A stretch of DNA of 64,000 bases from Evansella vedderi (GCF_030813435.1 NZ_JAUSUG010000007.1:62001-126000); one strand, 5' to 3'. Shown: positions 10,672 to 18,997, counted from the stretch's first letter. Numbers and translations are program-made. The notes: a model not told the origin generated them from the letters alone.

Positions 10672-11191
10672 GTGAAGGAGCTAAAAAAAGTAAAGAAAGA
10701 AGCCTATGCAAATCTAAAAGGATATTGGTGTTTGCATCAAGTATGGAGCAATATTTTGTTAGTACATTTTCCAGTTCCTAAATCTATTATACGCCCATTA
10801 ATTCCCCGTTGCTGTCAGTTAGACACCTTTGATAATACTGTATGGATTAGTGTTGTTCCGCTGAGAATAGGTGTAAAGGGTTTTGCAAAAATCCCTTTTA
10901 TACGGTCAATTCCAGAGGTAAATGTAAGAACATATATTAAATATGGATAATTATTGGTTAACAGAGCGGTATAAACTTTATGCTGTAAGTAGTAATGGGA
11001 TTTATGAAGGATTTATCCATCATAGACAATGGCCTTTACAACCCGTTAAAGTCACTATTGAAAAAAATTCGTTAGGATCAAGTTTAGGTGTTCCAATAGG
11101 AGTAAATCCTTCTATAGTTCACTATGCTGATAATTTAATGGTTAGGTCTAGTTTCATCAGAAAAGTTGGACATATTGAAAGTGTGAGTTAA
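10672..11191 (+). pseudogene. DUF2071 (YqjF-like) protein, disrupted by an internal deletion
   Basis: The 5' part (GTG start at 10672, good AGGGGGA ribosome binding site) encodes WCLHQVWSNILLVHFPVP and PEVNVRTYIKYG, the conserved N-terminal half of DUF2071. It stops at a TAA at 10948-10950. The family C-terminal half (YWLTERYKLYAV..., then GFIHHRQWPLQPV) follows at once in another frame (10943-11191). About 90 and 80 residues remain of a family that usually has about 240, so around 70 middle residues are missing. That makes this a real deletion rather than a single base error. I infer it is non-functional. Confidence 0.8.
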
Positions 11192-11234
11192 AAAAGTCTT
11201 TTTTATTTGAAATGTTAAAAAAGGTGGTCATAGT

Positions 11235-11897
11235 GTGAATGTGAGGTTAGAGATTAGTTATAAAACACCAAAAGGAACGGAAACTACATTTAGTTCAAAT
11301 GAAATGGGTGCTGAAAAAGCCATATTGATTGCAGAGGATTTAGAAAGAACCGGTCGTTTAAAAAAATTGACGTTTATAGATAACCAGGAAACAACATGGA
11401 CAATGAAGGAATTAAGAAAATTCATGGAAGGCATCCAAACAGAACCACATAATATCACTGTATATTTTGATGGCGGTTTTGACTTAGAAACAAGGATGTC
11501 GGGGTTAGGGTGTGCCATTTATTATGATAAAAATGGTAAATCCTTTCGATTACGAAAAAATCAGTTAGTGGATTCGTTAAAGTCAAATAACGAGGCTGAA
11601 TACGCAGCTCTTCATTTTAGCCTACAAGAATTAGAAATATTAGGGGTTCACCATTTGCTGGTAAAATTTGTAGGGGATTCCCAAGTAGTGATTAACCAGT
11701 TAAAAGGGGAGTGGGCTTGTATGGAGGAGGAACTTAACAGATGGGCAGATCGTGTTGAGGAGAAAATGAAACAGTTAGGTATTAATCCCGAGTATTCCAT
11801 TGTTTCAAGGAAGGGAAACCAGGAAGCGGACCAATTAGCTTCTCAAGCTTTAAAAGAGGTGGAGGTAATGAGTACAATACAGATCAAAGGAAATTGA
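11235..11897 (+). CDS. RNase HI-like protein (reverse-transcriptase-like/YpdQ-YpeP family)
   Basis: 220 residues with a GTG start 7 nt after AAGGTGG. The N-terminal 70 residues are a small extra domain. The RNase H fold begins at residue 74. The acidic residues expected of an active RNase HI are present: D79 (YFDGG), E122 (NNEAEYAAL), D148 (VGDSQVV) and D199 (GNQEADQLAS). It would cleave the RNA strand of RNA-DNA hybrids in the cytoplasm. It is single and convergent with the histidine kinase gene. Confidence 0.9.
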   Translation: MNVRLEISYKTPKGTETTFSSNEMGAEKAILIAEDLERTGRLKKLTFIDNQETTWTMKELRKFMEGIQTEPHNITVYFDGGFDLETRMSGLGCAIYYDKNGKSFRLRKNQLVDSLKSNNEAEYAALHFSLQELEILGVHHLLVKFVGDSQVVINQLKGEWACMEEELNRWADRVEEKMKQLGINPEYSIVSRKGNQEADQLASQALKEVEVMSTIQIKGN

Positions 11898-11901
11898 TTA
11901 A

Positions 11902-11949
11902 AGAGGATGTCTAAAGAGTCCCTTTATTACCTTTAGAGACATCCTCCTC
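11902..11949. terminator. Bidirectional terminator between convergent rnh-like and kinase genes
   Basis: AGAGGATGTCT(AAAG) pairs with (CTTTAG)AGACATCCTCCT to give a stem of about 14 bp between the two convergent stop codons. T-richness on either side is modest. Confidence 0.65.
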
Positions 11950-13188
11950 TTACACCGGGATTGTAATAGTAAATGTTGTTCCCTTCTCTTTTTCACTTTC
12001 AACTTTTATTTTTCCCCCAAGTTTATTTATCGTATTGTATACAACCATCATTCCTAGGCCTGTACCTTCGGTTTTTGTTGAGTAATATGGTTTTCCCACT
12101 TGTGTTATTTCTTCTTTTGTCATACCGACGCCAGTATCCTTAATTTGAATAACAATTTTCTTTTTTTGCTCCTTTACAATTACAGTTAATGTCCCACCAT
12201 TCTCCTTCATTGATTCTATGCCGTTTTTATATAAATTAACTAATGATTGTTGAATTTGATTTTTATCATATTTAAGGAATAAACTATTATTAAAATGATA
12301 TTTCAACTTTACTTTATGAAAATTGGCATATGGACCCATGATGTTATTCACATACTCAACTTCCTCTTTTAAGTTTGAGTAAACCATATTTTCTGCTTGG
12401 GGCTTAGCCAATGAAAGAAAGTCACTAATAATTTTTTCAGCACGGTTCAATTCTTGTAATGAATAATCAATATATTCCTTTTCCTCTTCGTTAATGCTCG
12501 GGGATTTGCTAAGTAATTGAAGGAAACCACTAGTAACCGTAAGTGGATTTCTTAATTCATGTGAGATACTGGCAGATAATTCACTGCTAATATTCAGTCT
12601 TTCAGAGTCTAAATACATTTCACGAACCTTCTCATTATAGATAATCTTTTCTATTAGCATTATAATCACCACGGTACCAGTAACATGAATAGATAGAACG
12701 TTGATTACGATAATCCAGTAGTCCCGATTTAAAGTTTCGTAAAATAAGCTATAAGTGGAAAGGTATAATATCATTGCACATAAAGAGATTATCCCCGCTA
12801 TCAAAACACGTTTTGCAGAGTCTGCTGCAATAAACTTTTTACTCCATAGGGGGATGAGTAGGAAATAGATAATAGAAAAAATTAAAGATAAAAAAACTCC
12901 ACTTCCACCAATGAAAAAACGATAGATGTTTAAAACAACAATGAGTGGAAAAGCAATGGAGTATCCACCGAAAAGAGAAGCAATAATAAATGGTATATAC
13001 CTCAAATCAAAAATAAATCCAGGGACCAAATTAATGGGGTAAGTCATACAAAGGATCATTGATAATGAAGCAAGTATGAATACAATCAGTTTATTTCGAT
13101 AGATGTTAATTCTATTTTCGAAAAATATTAAATACATCAAAACCGGGAAAAGTAAAAATAGGAAATTTACAAGCAATGTTTCTGTCAT
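11950..13188 (-). CDS. Sensor histidine kinase, KinB/LytS-like membrane topology
   Basis: 412 residues. The N-terminal half has six hydrophobic segments resembling the 5TMR-LYT sensor module. HisKA follows with H-box SISHELRNPLT (phosphorylatable H210), and then HATPase_c with N-box NLYKNGIESM, G1 DTGVGM and G2 GTGLGM. All catalytic boxes are intact. The layout resembles the sporulation kinase KinB of Bacillus, which feeds the Spo0 phosphorelay. No response regulator is next to it, fitting an orphan phosphorelay kinase, but the assignment is inferred. The ribosome binding site AAAGGAGG is 7 nt before the ATG. Confidence 0.9.
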   Translation of the reverse strand: MTETLLVNFLFLLFPVLMYLIFFENRINIYRNKLIVFILASLSMILCMTYPINLVPGFIFDLRYIPFIIASLFGGYSIAFPLIVVLNIYRFFIGGSGVFLSLIFSIIYFLLIPLWSKKFIAADSAKRVLIAGIISLCAMILYLSTYSLFYETLNRDYWIIVINVLSIHVTGTVVIIMLIEKIIYNEKVREMYLDSERLNISSELSASISHELRNPLTVTSGFLQLLSKSPSINEEEKEYIDYSLQELNRAEKIISDFLSLAKPQAENMVYSNLKEEVEYVNNIMGPYANFHKVKLKYHFNNSLFLKYDKNQIQQSLVNLYKNGIESMKENGGTLTVIVKEQKKKIVIQIKDTGVGMTKEEITQVGKPYYSTKTEGTGLGMMVVYNTINKLGGKIKVESEKEKGTTFTITIPV

Positions 13189-13496
13189 GGTAAGCCTCCT
13201 TTCAAATATATTAAGAAGGGCTGCGTTTTTGTTTTATTATTATTTCGCAAAATAATTTAAATTAACCGAATAAATGTGGGGGAGGATGGGTGACGTTTTA
13301 TATAATTTTGTTGAAAAATCGACAAATTACTTTACTGTACACTATGTTACACTAATTGGATTCATAATAATCGAATTAAATTTAAATTAGAGGTACGGTT
13401 TCAGGTCGAAATTAGTCTAAAAATTCTGATTTAAATAATAGGTTGACTATGTTACCATTGATTTTAATATTAACTTTTAAAAAGGGAGGCAATTAG
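13189..13496. other. Intergenic region upstream of the KinB-like kinase and a 30-aa gene
   Basis: 308 bp, AT-rich. It holds the plus-strand promoter annotated at 13443-13471 and must hold the kinase promoter on the minus strand. No further reading frame or strong hairpin was seen. Confidence 0.5.
13443..13471 (+). promoter_or_regulatory. Predicted sigma-A promoter of the 30-aa gene
   Basis: TTGACT (13443-13448) and AATATT (13466-13471) are separated by 17 bp and lie about 25 bp before the start codon of the tiny gene at 13497. Confidence 0.45.
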
Positions 13497-13589
13497 ATGA
13501 TTAATCCACCAGTGGAAGAAAATAATGAGCAACCAATTTTTGAGGAAGAAGATGACTTTTATATTTTATGGGAGCAGGATCGTCTCTAA
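13497..13589 (+). CDS. Tiny acidic protein (30 aa)
   Basis: An ATG with GGGAGG 7 nt upstream encodes MINPPVEENNEQPIFEEEDD followed by FYILWEQDRL. A promoter-like pair sits just upstream and a hairpin with a T run just downstream, so all parts of a small transcription unit are present. Acidic, no cysteine. I do not recognise it. It could be a real micropeptide or a leader. Confidence 0.6.
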   Translation: MINPPVEENNEQPIFEEEDDFYILWEQDRL

Positions 13590-13607
13590 TTGAAAATAAA
13601 TGGTTAA

Positions 13608-13638
13608 ATAGGGGGGCTTAAACAGCCTCTCTTTTTTA
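13608..13638 (+). terminator. Rho-independent terminator after the 30-aa gene
   Basis: GGGGGGCT and AGCCTCTC form a short G-C rich stem with loop TAAAC, followed by TTTTTT. Confidence 0.7.
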
Positions 13639-13644
13639 GTTTAT

Positions 13645-13678
13645 AAATAAAAAATCAGCGTATAGTCGCTGATTATAA
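13645..13678 (-). terminator. Rho-independent terminator for the minus-strand small membrane protein
   Basis: Read on the minus strand, AATCAGCG and CGCTGATT form an 8-bp stem with a short loop, followed by TTTTATTTAT. It lies about 40 bp downstream of the 40-aa gene. Confidence 0.7.
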
Positions 13679-13717
13679 ATTAATAAATACTTTTTATAAA
13701 TACTAGTATAGACTTCA

Positions 13718-13840
13718 TCACCAAAGTTCGTTATTTTTATTATATACCTTTATATTTAAGTAGATTGCCAAAATTAATGTGATTACATAGAAGGTAGCCC
13801 CTGATACAGAATTTGCAGAGAATATTTCTATTACTTCCAT
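13718..13840 (-). CDS. Small single-span membrane protein (40 aa)
   Basis: Minus-strand ATG at 13840 with AAGGTGG 7 nt upstream. The product is MEVIEIFSANSVSGATFYVI continuing into TLILAIYLNIKVYNKNNELW, with one hydrophobic helix (about residues 15-33) and a basic C-terminal side. It has its own terminator and faces the 30-aa gene convergently. Function unknown. Such peptides often bind and tune larger membrane proteins, but nothing here identifies a partner. Confidence 0.65.
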   Translation of the reverse strand: MEVIEIFSANSVSGATFYVITLILAIYLNIKVYNKNNELW

Positions 13841-14022
13841 TTCATCACCACCTTTTTTATACTTTATCATTTAAATTAATCAAATTCAACAAAAATTCAT
13901 AATTATGTAACAATTATCTATTGACAATACGAATATATAAGAGAATTTTTTGGTAACTGTTATTGATTATAAAATCTAATTTAAAACAAGAATATACATC
14001 GTGTTTGTAATAAGGAGTAGTT

Positions 14023-15759
14023 ATGAAAGATAAGCGTAGGGAAATAAACTCATCTAATCCATTTATATCACTGATTTTATCAACAAACTTTCCGAAATGG
14101 CCTTTTGTTTTTGGAATATTAGGTAGCTTAATTACAACAGTGGTTGGTCTTTCCATACCTTTATTAACAAGGGAAATGGTGGATGGTTTTTCTGTTGAAT
14201 CCATTAGTGTATTCCTAATCATAATACTTGGAACAGCATTCATTGTACGGGCAGCAATTGACGCATTCTCAAGATATTTTCTTGCTTTCGTTGGACAAAA
14301 AATAGTTGCTGCACTCCGGGAAAAGATGTTGTCAAAATTAATTCGACTGCCGGTTAACTATTTTGATCGTAAAACAAGTGGAGAATCGGTCAGTCGCGTA
14401 GTCAATGATACTGGAATTGTCAGAGATTTAATCTCCCATCATTTTCCCCAGTTTATTACAGGGATTGTTTCTATCATTGGATCTGTTATTATACTTGTAA
14501 TTTTGGATTGGAGAATGACTGTATTGATGATAACCGTGGTTCCCGTAACAATCCTCATCATGCGTCCACTGGGAAAAAAGATGAGAAAAATCGCTACGGG
14601 ATTACAAGACGAGACGGCAAAGTTTTCTGGAAAAATACAGCAAACTATCGGTGAAATTAGATTAATGAAGGCTTCTAATGCGGAGGGTATAGAGGAAAGG
14701 AAGGGTAAATCAGGGATAAATAATTTATTGTCCTACGGCTTAAGGGAGTCTAAGATACTGGCAGTAATAGGACCACTAATGCAACTAGTAATGATGACAG
14801 TTGTTGTCATGATCATCGGTTATGGAGGTATTCGTGTTGCGGAAGGTACTATGACCACAGGCTCCCTAGTTGCCTTTATCCTGTATTTGTTTCAAATTAT
14901 TATGCCCCTTACTGCCTTTACCATGTTTTTTACTCAGTTGCAGAAGGCAAAGGGAGCTACAGATCGAATGATTGAAACCTTAGATTTGAAAGAAGAACAG
15001 GGTCAAGGAAATATTGAAATGAATATTAGCAACCAGCCTGTCTATTTTGAGAACGTATCCTTTCACTATAATGAGGAAGAACCTGTCCTCAAACATATTT
15101 CCTTTCATGTTGAACCCGGGAATACGGTGGCCTTTGCTGGACCTAGTGGCGGCGGAAAAACAACGGTCTTTGGTTTATTAGAGAGATTTTACGAGCCAAC
15201 AGAGGGACGTATACTCATAGGAACAATGCCAATAAAGGAGCTTAGTATTGCTTCATTGCGTAGTCAAATTGGCTATGTTTCTCAAGATAGCCCAATGATT
15301 GCAGGTACAATCCGTGAAAACCTATCTTACGGCATAGAGACTCCAGTAAGTGATGACCGTTTATGGGATATGGCAAAAATGGCCTATGCTGATCAGTTTA
15401 TTGAAGAGTTTCCTAATAAGCTAGATACAGAAGTGGGAGAGAGGGGGATAAAGCTTTCTGGAGGACAACGGCAACGTATTGCCATTGCAAGGGCCTTTTT
15501 AAGGGATCCAAAGATCCTCATGATGGATGAGGCGACAGCAAGCTTAGATAGTCAATCAGAGAAAATTGTTCAACAGGCATTGTCGAGACTTATGGAAGGT
15601 AGGACAACCTTTATAATTGCCCACCGCCTATCTACCATAGTCAATGCGGATAAAATTATTTTTATTGAAAAGGGGGAGATCACTGGTATAGGAACTCATA
15701 AAGAATTAGTTGAAACCCATCACCTGTATCGTGAGTTTGCTGCCCAACAATTTTCCTAG
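14023..15759 (+). CDS. bmrA: ABC multidrug exporter, BmrA-like half-transporter
   Basis: 578 residues: a six-helix exporter domain (about 30-310) followed by a nucleotide-binding domain. Walker A is GPSGGGKTT, the signature is LSGGQRQRIAIARAF, Walker B is ILMMDEATASLD and the H-loop AHRLST. The sequence tracks Bacillus BmrA closely over its length (LPVNYFDRKTSGESVSRVVNDT; GYVSQDSPMIAGTIRENLSYG). It should work as a homodimer exporting drugs or lipophilic compounds with ATP. Single gene. No ATPase motif is damaged. Confidence 0.9.
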   Translation: MKDKRREINSSNPFISLILSTNFPKWPFVFGILGSLITTVVGLSIPLLTREMVDGFSVESISVFLIIILGTAFIVRAAIDAFSRYFLAFVGQKIVAALREKMLSKLIRLPVNYFDRKTSGESVSRVVNDTGIVRDLISHHFPQFITGIVSIIGSVIILVILDWRMTVLMITVVPVTILIMRPLGKKMRKIATGLQDETAKFSGKIQQTIGEIRLMKASNAEGIEERKGKSGINNLLSYGLRESKILAVIGPLMQLVMMTVVVMIIGYGGIRVAEGTMTTGSLVAFILYLFQIIMPLTAFTMFFTQLQKAKGATDRMIETLDLKEEQGQGNIEMNISNQPVYFENVSFHYNEEEPVLKHISFHVEPGNTVAFAGPSGGGKTTVFGLLERFYEPTEGRILIGTMPIKELSIASLRSQIGYVSQDSPMIAGTIRENLSYGIETPVSDDRLWDMAKMAYADQFIEEFPNKLDTEVGERGIKLSGGQRQRIAIARAFLRDPKILMMDEATASLDSQSEKIVQQALSRLMEGRTTFIIAHRLSTIVNADKIIFIEKGEITGIGTHKELVETHHLYREFAAQQFS

Positions 15760-15829
15760 GTTAAAGGCTGGCCGCTGCGTTTATGTATTGAATGTAAATT
15801 TGAACGCAGAGGAGTTATCTTTGTAAAGG

Positions 15830-16480
15830 TTATTTTTTCTTTTGTCTATATAAATCAATGGATTTATAGCCCTGGGAGAGAATATCAGTCATTTCGTTGA
15901 AACGCTTGTCTCTTGTTTTTTGCTGCTTCGCTGAAAAGATATAACGTGCCCAATCCCTCTGATAACCTGGCGTTAAACTTTGGTAAAACTCAAGTTCTGC
16001 ACCGTGGTCAGCTAATAGTTTTTCTATATCCTTCACATTGTCTTCATAATCTGCCACACATTGACTAGTGACAGGTGATTTTGCTGTCTTCTTTTTCTCC
16101 CGCTTTAAACCAACTACTGTGAAGATGTCATCCATGCTCACCATTCGAGAAAATTTAACATCACTATCTCCAACATAACCATCTTCTCCAACTTTGAGTG
16201 CAGGAAAAATTTCATCTCTATGGACGAATGTTTCATAACGCTTGTTTCCCTTTTTCGGATAAGCAAAAAATAGGTAACCTTTTTCCACTAATAAGTTATC
16301 TTGAATAACCTTTTGTGTATATGCTACCATTTCATCAATGTTTTCCACAAAAATAAAAATGGCATCATGGTCTTTCGAGAGTGTAGTAGCTTTATTCGGA
16401 AAAGAGTTGTAATCTTCAGGCTCATTAATAACGGCCATATTTTTATATTTTGTAAGCTTTAATTTATCAATAATGGACAT
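15830..16480 (-). CDS. YdeI/OmpD-associated family protein
   Basis: 216 residues, soluble. The C-terminal quarter (LTPGYQRDWARYIFSAKQQKTRDKRF) matches the YdeI/OmpD-associated family signature. The N-terminal part (YKNMAVINEPEDYNSF, DAIFIFVEN) resembles the DUF3052-like region often fused to it. Biochemical function is not established for this family. It is monocistronic and divergent from the aldo/keto reductase gene. Confidence 0.8.
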   Translation of the reverse strand: MSIIDKLKLTKYKNMAVINEPEDYNSFPNKATTLSKDHDAIFIFVENIDEMVAYTQKVIQDNLLVEKGYLFFAYPKKGNKRYETFVHRDEIFPALKVGEDGYVGDSDVKFSRMVSMDDIFTVVGLKREKKKTAKSPVTSQCVADYEDNVKDIEKLLADHGAELEFYQSLTPGYQRDWARYIFSAKQQKTRDKRFNEMTDILSQGYKSIDLYRQKKK

Positions 16481-16662
16481 AACTGTCCCCCCTAGTTTTT
16501 CTATAAATATATCATTGACTAAGCCTGTTCACAAGAAACACTTTTCCATCATTTTTACAACTGACTAAAAAATGAAATACCGTTTTTGAAGTGAAATCCT
16601 TTGATAAAATGCCAAGGTATTCCTTATAATTTTGATAGCTATATTTTAAAGGAGGATTCCCT

Positions 16663-17487
16663 ATGTATGTGACTTTAAACAATGGTGTAAAGATGCCGCA
16701 GCTTGGTTTTGGAGTATTTAAAGTAAAGGACGGAAGTATTGCCACGGAGGCAGTGAAAAAGGCAATTGAAGTGGGGTATCGATCTATCGATACGGCTGCA
16801 ATTTACAAAAATGAAAATGGTGTAGGGCAAGGAATTAAAGATTCGGGAATAAATCGTGAAGAATTATTTATAACCACAAAGGTGTGGAATGGAGATCAAG
16901 GCTATGAGAAAACATTGAAAGCCTTTGAGGAAAGTCTTGAAAAACTAGGCTTAGATTATGTAGACTTGTACTTAATACATTGGCCAATGCCGAATGTTGA
17001 TAAATACGTAGATACATACAAAGCATTAGAAAAGCTATACGAAGATGGTCGTGTTAGAGCTATAGGTGTTTGTAACTTCCAAATTCCCCATTTAGAACGA
17101 CTTCTGAACGAATGCAAAGTTAAACCCGTCTTAAATCAAGTGGAATTACATCCTTATTTCTCACAAAAAGAGCTTCGTGATTTCTGTGAAAAACATGAAA
17201 TTTTCGTGGAATCGTGGGGACCATTAATGCAAGGTGGGGAAGTTCTTAATCATAAATTGATTAAAGACCTAGCAGCAAGCTATGGTAAAACTCCGGCACA
17301 GGTTATTATTCGCTGGCATTTACAAAATAATCTTATCGTTATCCCAAAATCGGTTACTCCATCCCGTATTGAAGAAAATTTCGATGTTTTCGATTTTGAA
17401 TTATCATCTGAAGATATGATGAAAATTAACGGTTTAAACCAAAATAAACGAATAGGTGCTAACCCGGACGAATTTTATCGTATGTAA
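16663..17487 (+). CDS. Aldo/keto reductase (YvgN/YtbE-like)
   Basis: 274 residues of an (alpha/beta)8 NADPH-dependent reductase. The catalytic tetrad is visible: D in SIDTAAIY, Y in AIYKNE, K in TTKVWN and H in LIHWPMP. The C-terminal cofactor loop IPKSVTPSRIEENF is intact. It reduces small aldehydes such as methylglyoxal in relatives, but the substrate here is not known. GGAGG precedes the ATG by about 9 nt. A terminator follows. Confidence 0.93.
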   Translation: MYVTLNNGVKMPQLGFGVFKVKDGSIATEAVKKAIEVGYRSIDTAAIYKNENGVGQGIKDSGINREELFITTKVWNGDQGYEKTLKAFEESLEKLGLDYVDLYLIHWPMPNVDKYVDTYKALEKLYEDGRVRAIGVCNFQIPHLERLLNECKVKPVLNQVELHPYFSQKELRDFCEKHEIFVESWGPLMQGGEVLNHKLIKDLAASYGKTPAQVIIRWHLQNNLIVIPKSVTPSRIEENFDVFDFELSSEDMMKINGLNQNKRIGANPDEFYRM

Positions 17488-17497
17488 ATCACTGTTA

Positions 17498-17530
17498 AAA
17501 CAGCCCTCCTAAAGGAGTGGCTGTTTATTA
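17498..17530 (+). terminator. Rho-independent terminator after the aldo/keto reductase gene
   Basis: AAACAGCC and GGCTGTTT form an 8-bp stem around CTCCTAAAGGAGT, followed by ATTATTTT. Confidence 0.75.
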
Positions 17531-17652
17531 TTTTACCTAGATTAGGAACGAGTAAAAGAATTTTCATAAAATTTGTGGGTAAAGTTTGTCGATTTTGTCG
17601 ATACTGTTATTGTTTAAAATAATTAGTTGGAAAAGGAAAGGGGAGATATTAT

Positions 17653-18153
17653 ATGCCTCAAGGAGCTACGGAAACAAGTACTCTTAAAGTGGGTGATAAA
17701 GCACCTGATTTTAAGCTGAAAGCCCACGGTGATCGTATGGTCACATTAAGCGAATACCAAGGTTCCAAGAATGTATTTTTATGTTTTTATCCTCTAGATT
17801 GGACACCTGTCTGAGGTGCTCAAATGCCTTCTTACGAGGATGATTTACCTCGTTTTGAAGATTTTGATACCCAGGTCCTGGGTATAAGTGTAGACAGTGT
17901 TCATAGTCATGAAGCATGGCAAAAATCAATCGGTGGAATTTCTTATCCACTATGTGCAGATTTTTACCCGCACGGAGAGGTTGCTGAAAAATACGGTGTT
18001 CTCCGTAAAAATGAGAATGAACCTGCATATGGTGCCTCTGAACGTGCCCTATTTATTATTGATAAAGACGGTATAGTTCAGTGGATTGACGTTCATCCAA
18101 TAGATAGGCAGCCAGATAATGAAGAATTATTCGATGTGTTACGGAAACTCTAG
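17653..18153 (+). CDS. prxU: Selenocysteine-containing peroxiredoxin (PrxU-like); in-frame UGA at 17812-17814 read as Sec54
   Basis: Read through the TGA, this is a complete 166-residue AhpC/TSA-type peroxiredoxin starting at the ATG at 17653. The frame is collinear on both sides of the UGA: VGDKAPDFKLKAHGDRMVTL upstream, MPSYEDDLPRFEDFDTQVLG downstream. The UGA falls at the peroxidatic position of PxxxTxxC (P47, T51, U54: PLDWTPVU), where selenium would act on peroxide. C44 and C93 (PLCADF) are other cysteines. A 6-bp hairpin with an 8-nt loop lies 20 nt after the UGA (possible SECIS). The gene lies 43 bp upstream of a second UGA gene, so they are probably co-transcribed. Selenocysteine is inferred; selA/selB/selC are not in this window. 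Confidence 0.9.
17834..17853 (+). promoter_or_regulatory. Candidate bacterial SECIS hairpin of the Sec-peroxiredoxin
   Basis: ACGAGG (17834-17839) pairs perfectly with CCTCGT (17848-17853), with loop ATGATTTA. The apical G is 28 nt after the UGA, within the spacing reported for bacterial SECIS elements. It sits third in the loop, slightly off the consensus. Confidence 0.65.
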
Positions 18154-18196
18154 GTAATCCGTTAAAAACCTGAAGGAAAAGGGAGGTTGTGTATGG

Positions 18197-18898
18197 ATGG
18201 AATTATCTAGAAAAGCTATTCCATATACCCCCGTTGATAAACCTTTGCATGAAACTACAATTATGATTGTGTCCACATCCGGAGTACACCTTAAGGATCA
18301 GGAGCCGTATAATACAGATCCAGCAGAAGGGGATGCAACCTTTCGAATTATTCCTGGGGATGTGGCGGCAGAGGACTTGACAGTAACTCATGCAGCCCCT
18401 AAGGACCATTATAATACAGATTATCCAAAAGAGGATATTAACTGTGTTTTTCCCATTGATAGGTTAAGGGAGATGGTTGATGATGGAGACCTTGGGGGAG
18501 TAGCGGAAAAGCATTTAACCATGATGGGGTACTCCATGCGGTTAAATAAAATTAATAAGGAGACAATTCCAGCGTTGGTGAAAGAAGTGGTTCGATCTAA
18601 AGCGGATGCTGTTCTCCTTACTGCTGGCTGACCTCTTTGTCACCGCACTGTAGTTACAGTGCAACGTGGGATTGAAGCACAGGGGATTCCAACATCTTTG
18701 ATTACATTGGATGTGGAGCAGTCCAGTTTAATGAGACCACCCCGTGCCATTCATCCAAAAGGGTTTCAATTTGGTCACTCATTAGGGAAGCCAAATGATG
18801 TGAAGACCCAAATGAAAGTATTAGAAACAGCGCTCGCAGAATTAATGGAGCGTCAAGAGCCAGGCAACATACACGAAGTACACTTCCCAAGCTATTAA
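18197..18898 (+). CDS. PrdB-like selenoprotein (glycine/betaine/sarcosine/D-proline reductase family); in-frame UGA at 18629-18631 read as Sec145
   Basis: Read through the TGA this encodes 233 residues, close to the length of PrdB, the Sec subunit of clostridial D-proline reductase. The start is the ATG at 18197 (GGGAGG 10 nt upstream); an ATG at 18193 stops after five codons. Family landmarks: ADLTV-like segment with THAAPKDHYNTDYPKEDINC, VFPIDRLREM, GGVAEKHLTMMGY, then TAGUPLCHRTV (UxxC, U145 and C148) and PPRAIHPKGFQFGHSLGKPND. Homology continues without a shift across the UGA. No prdA- or grd-like partner lies in the window, so a proline reductase is unlikely. The neighbour is the Sec-peroxiredoxin, which suggests thiol/selenol redox work. 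The true substrate is unknown. Confidence 0.88.
18645..18662 (+). promoter_or_regulatory. Candidate bacterial SECIS hairpin of the PrdB-like gene
   Basis: GCACTG (18645-18650) pairs perfectly with CAGTGC (18657-18662); the loop TAGTTA can close by two more pairs to leave an apical GT. The apical G is 22 nt after the UGA. A GU in the apical loop at this spacing fits the bacterial SECIS model well. Confidence 0.78.
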
Positions 18899-18928
18899 GA
18901 AAGCATGGGATTAAATGAAGATAGTACA

Positions 18929-18975
18929 AGGGTGACACAAATATGTTTTATTTGTTGTCACCCTAAAAATTTTTG
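18929..18975 (+). terminator. Rho-independent terminator after the Sec operon
   Basis: AGGGTGACACAAAT and ATTTGTTGTCACCCT form a long stem with one bulged base, followed by AAAAATTTTTG. It ends the transcript carrying both UGA genes. Confidence 0.75.
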
Positions 18976-18997
18976 TCAGTCATATTGGGAAATTAAT

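Noticed and set aside
10948-10950. Recoding at the stop in the DUF2071 gene
   Set aside because: The stop is TAA, the frame changes, and a block of the family is missing, so this is a deletion and not a Sec site.
17653-18898. Reading the two in-frame TGAs as ordinary nonsense mutations (pseudogenes)
   Set aside because: Both fall exactly at the catalytic Cys column, the frame and homology continue, and each is followed by a well-placed hairpin. A third case at 27855 shows the same pattern.
18197-18898. Calling the PrdB-like gene part of a D-proline or glycine reductase system
   Set aside because: None of the partner subunits (PrdA, GrdA, GrdC/D) is encoded nearby, and the surrounding genes are aerobic-type redox and housekeeping genes.
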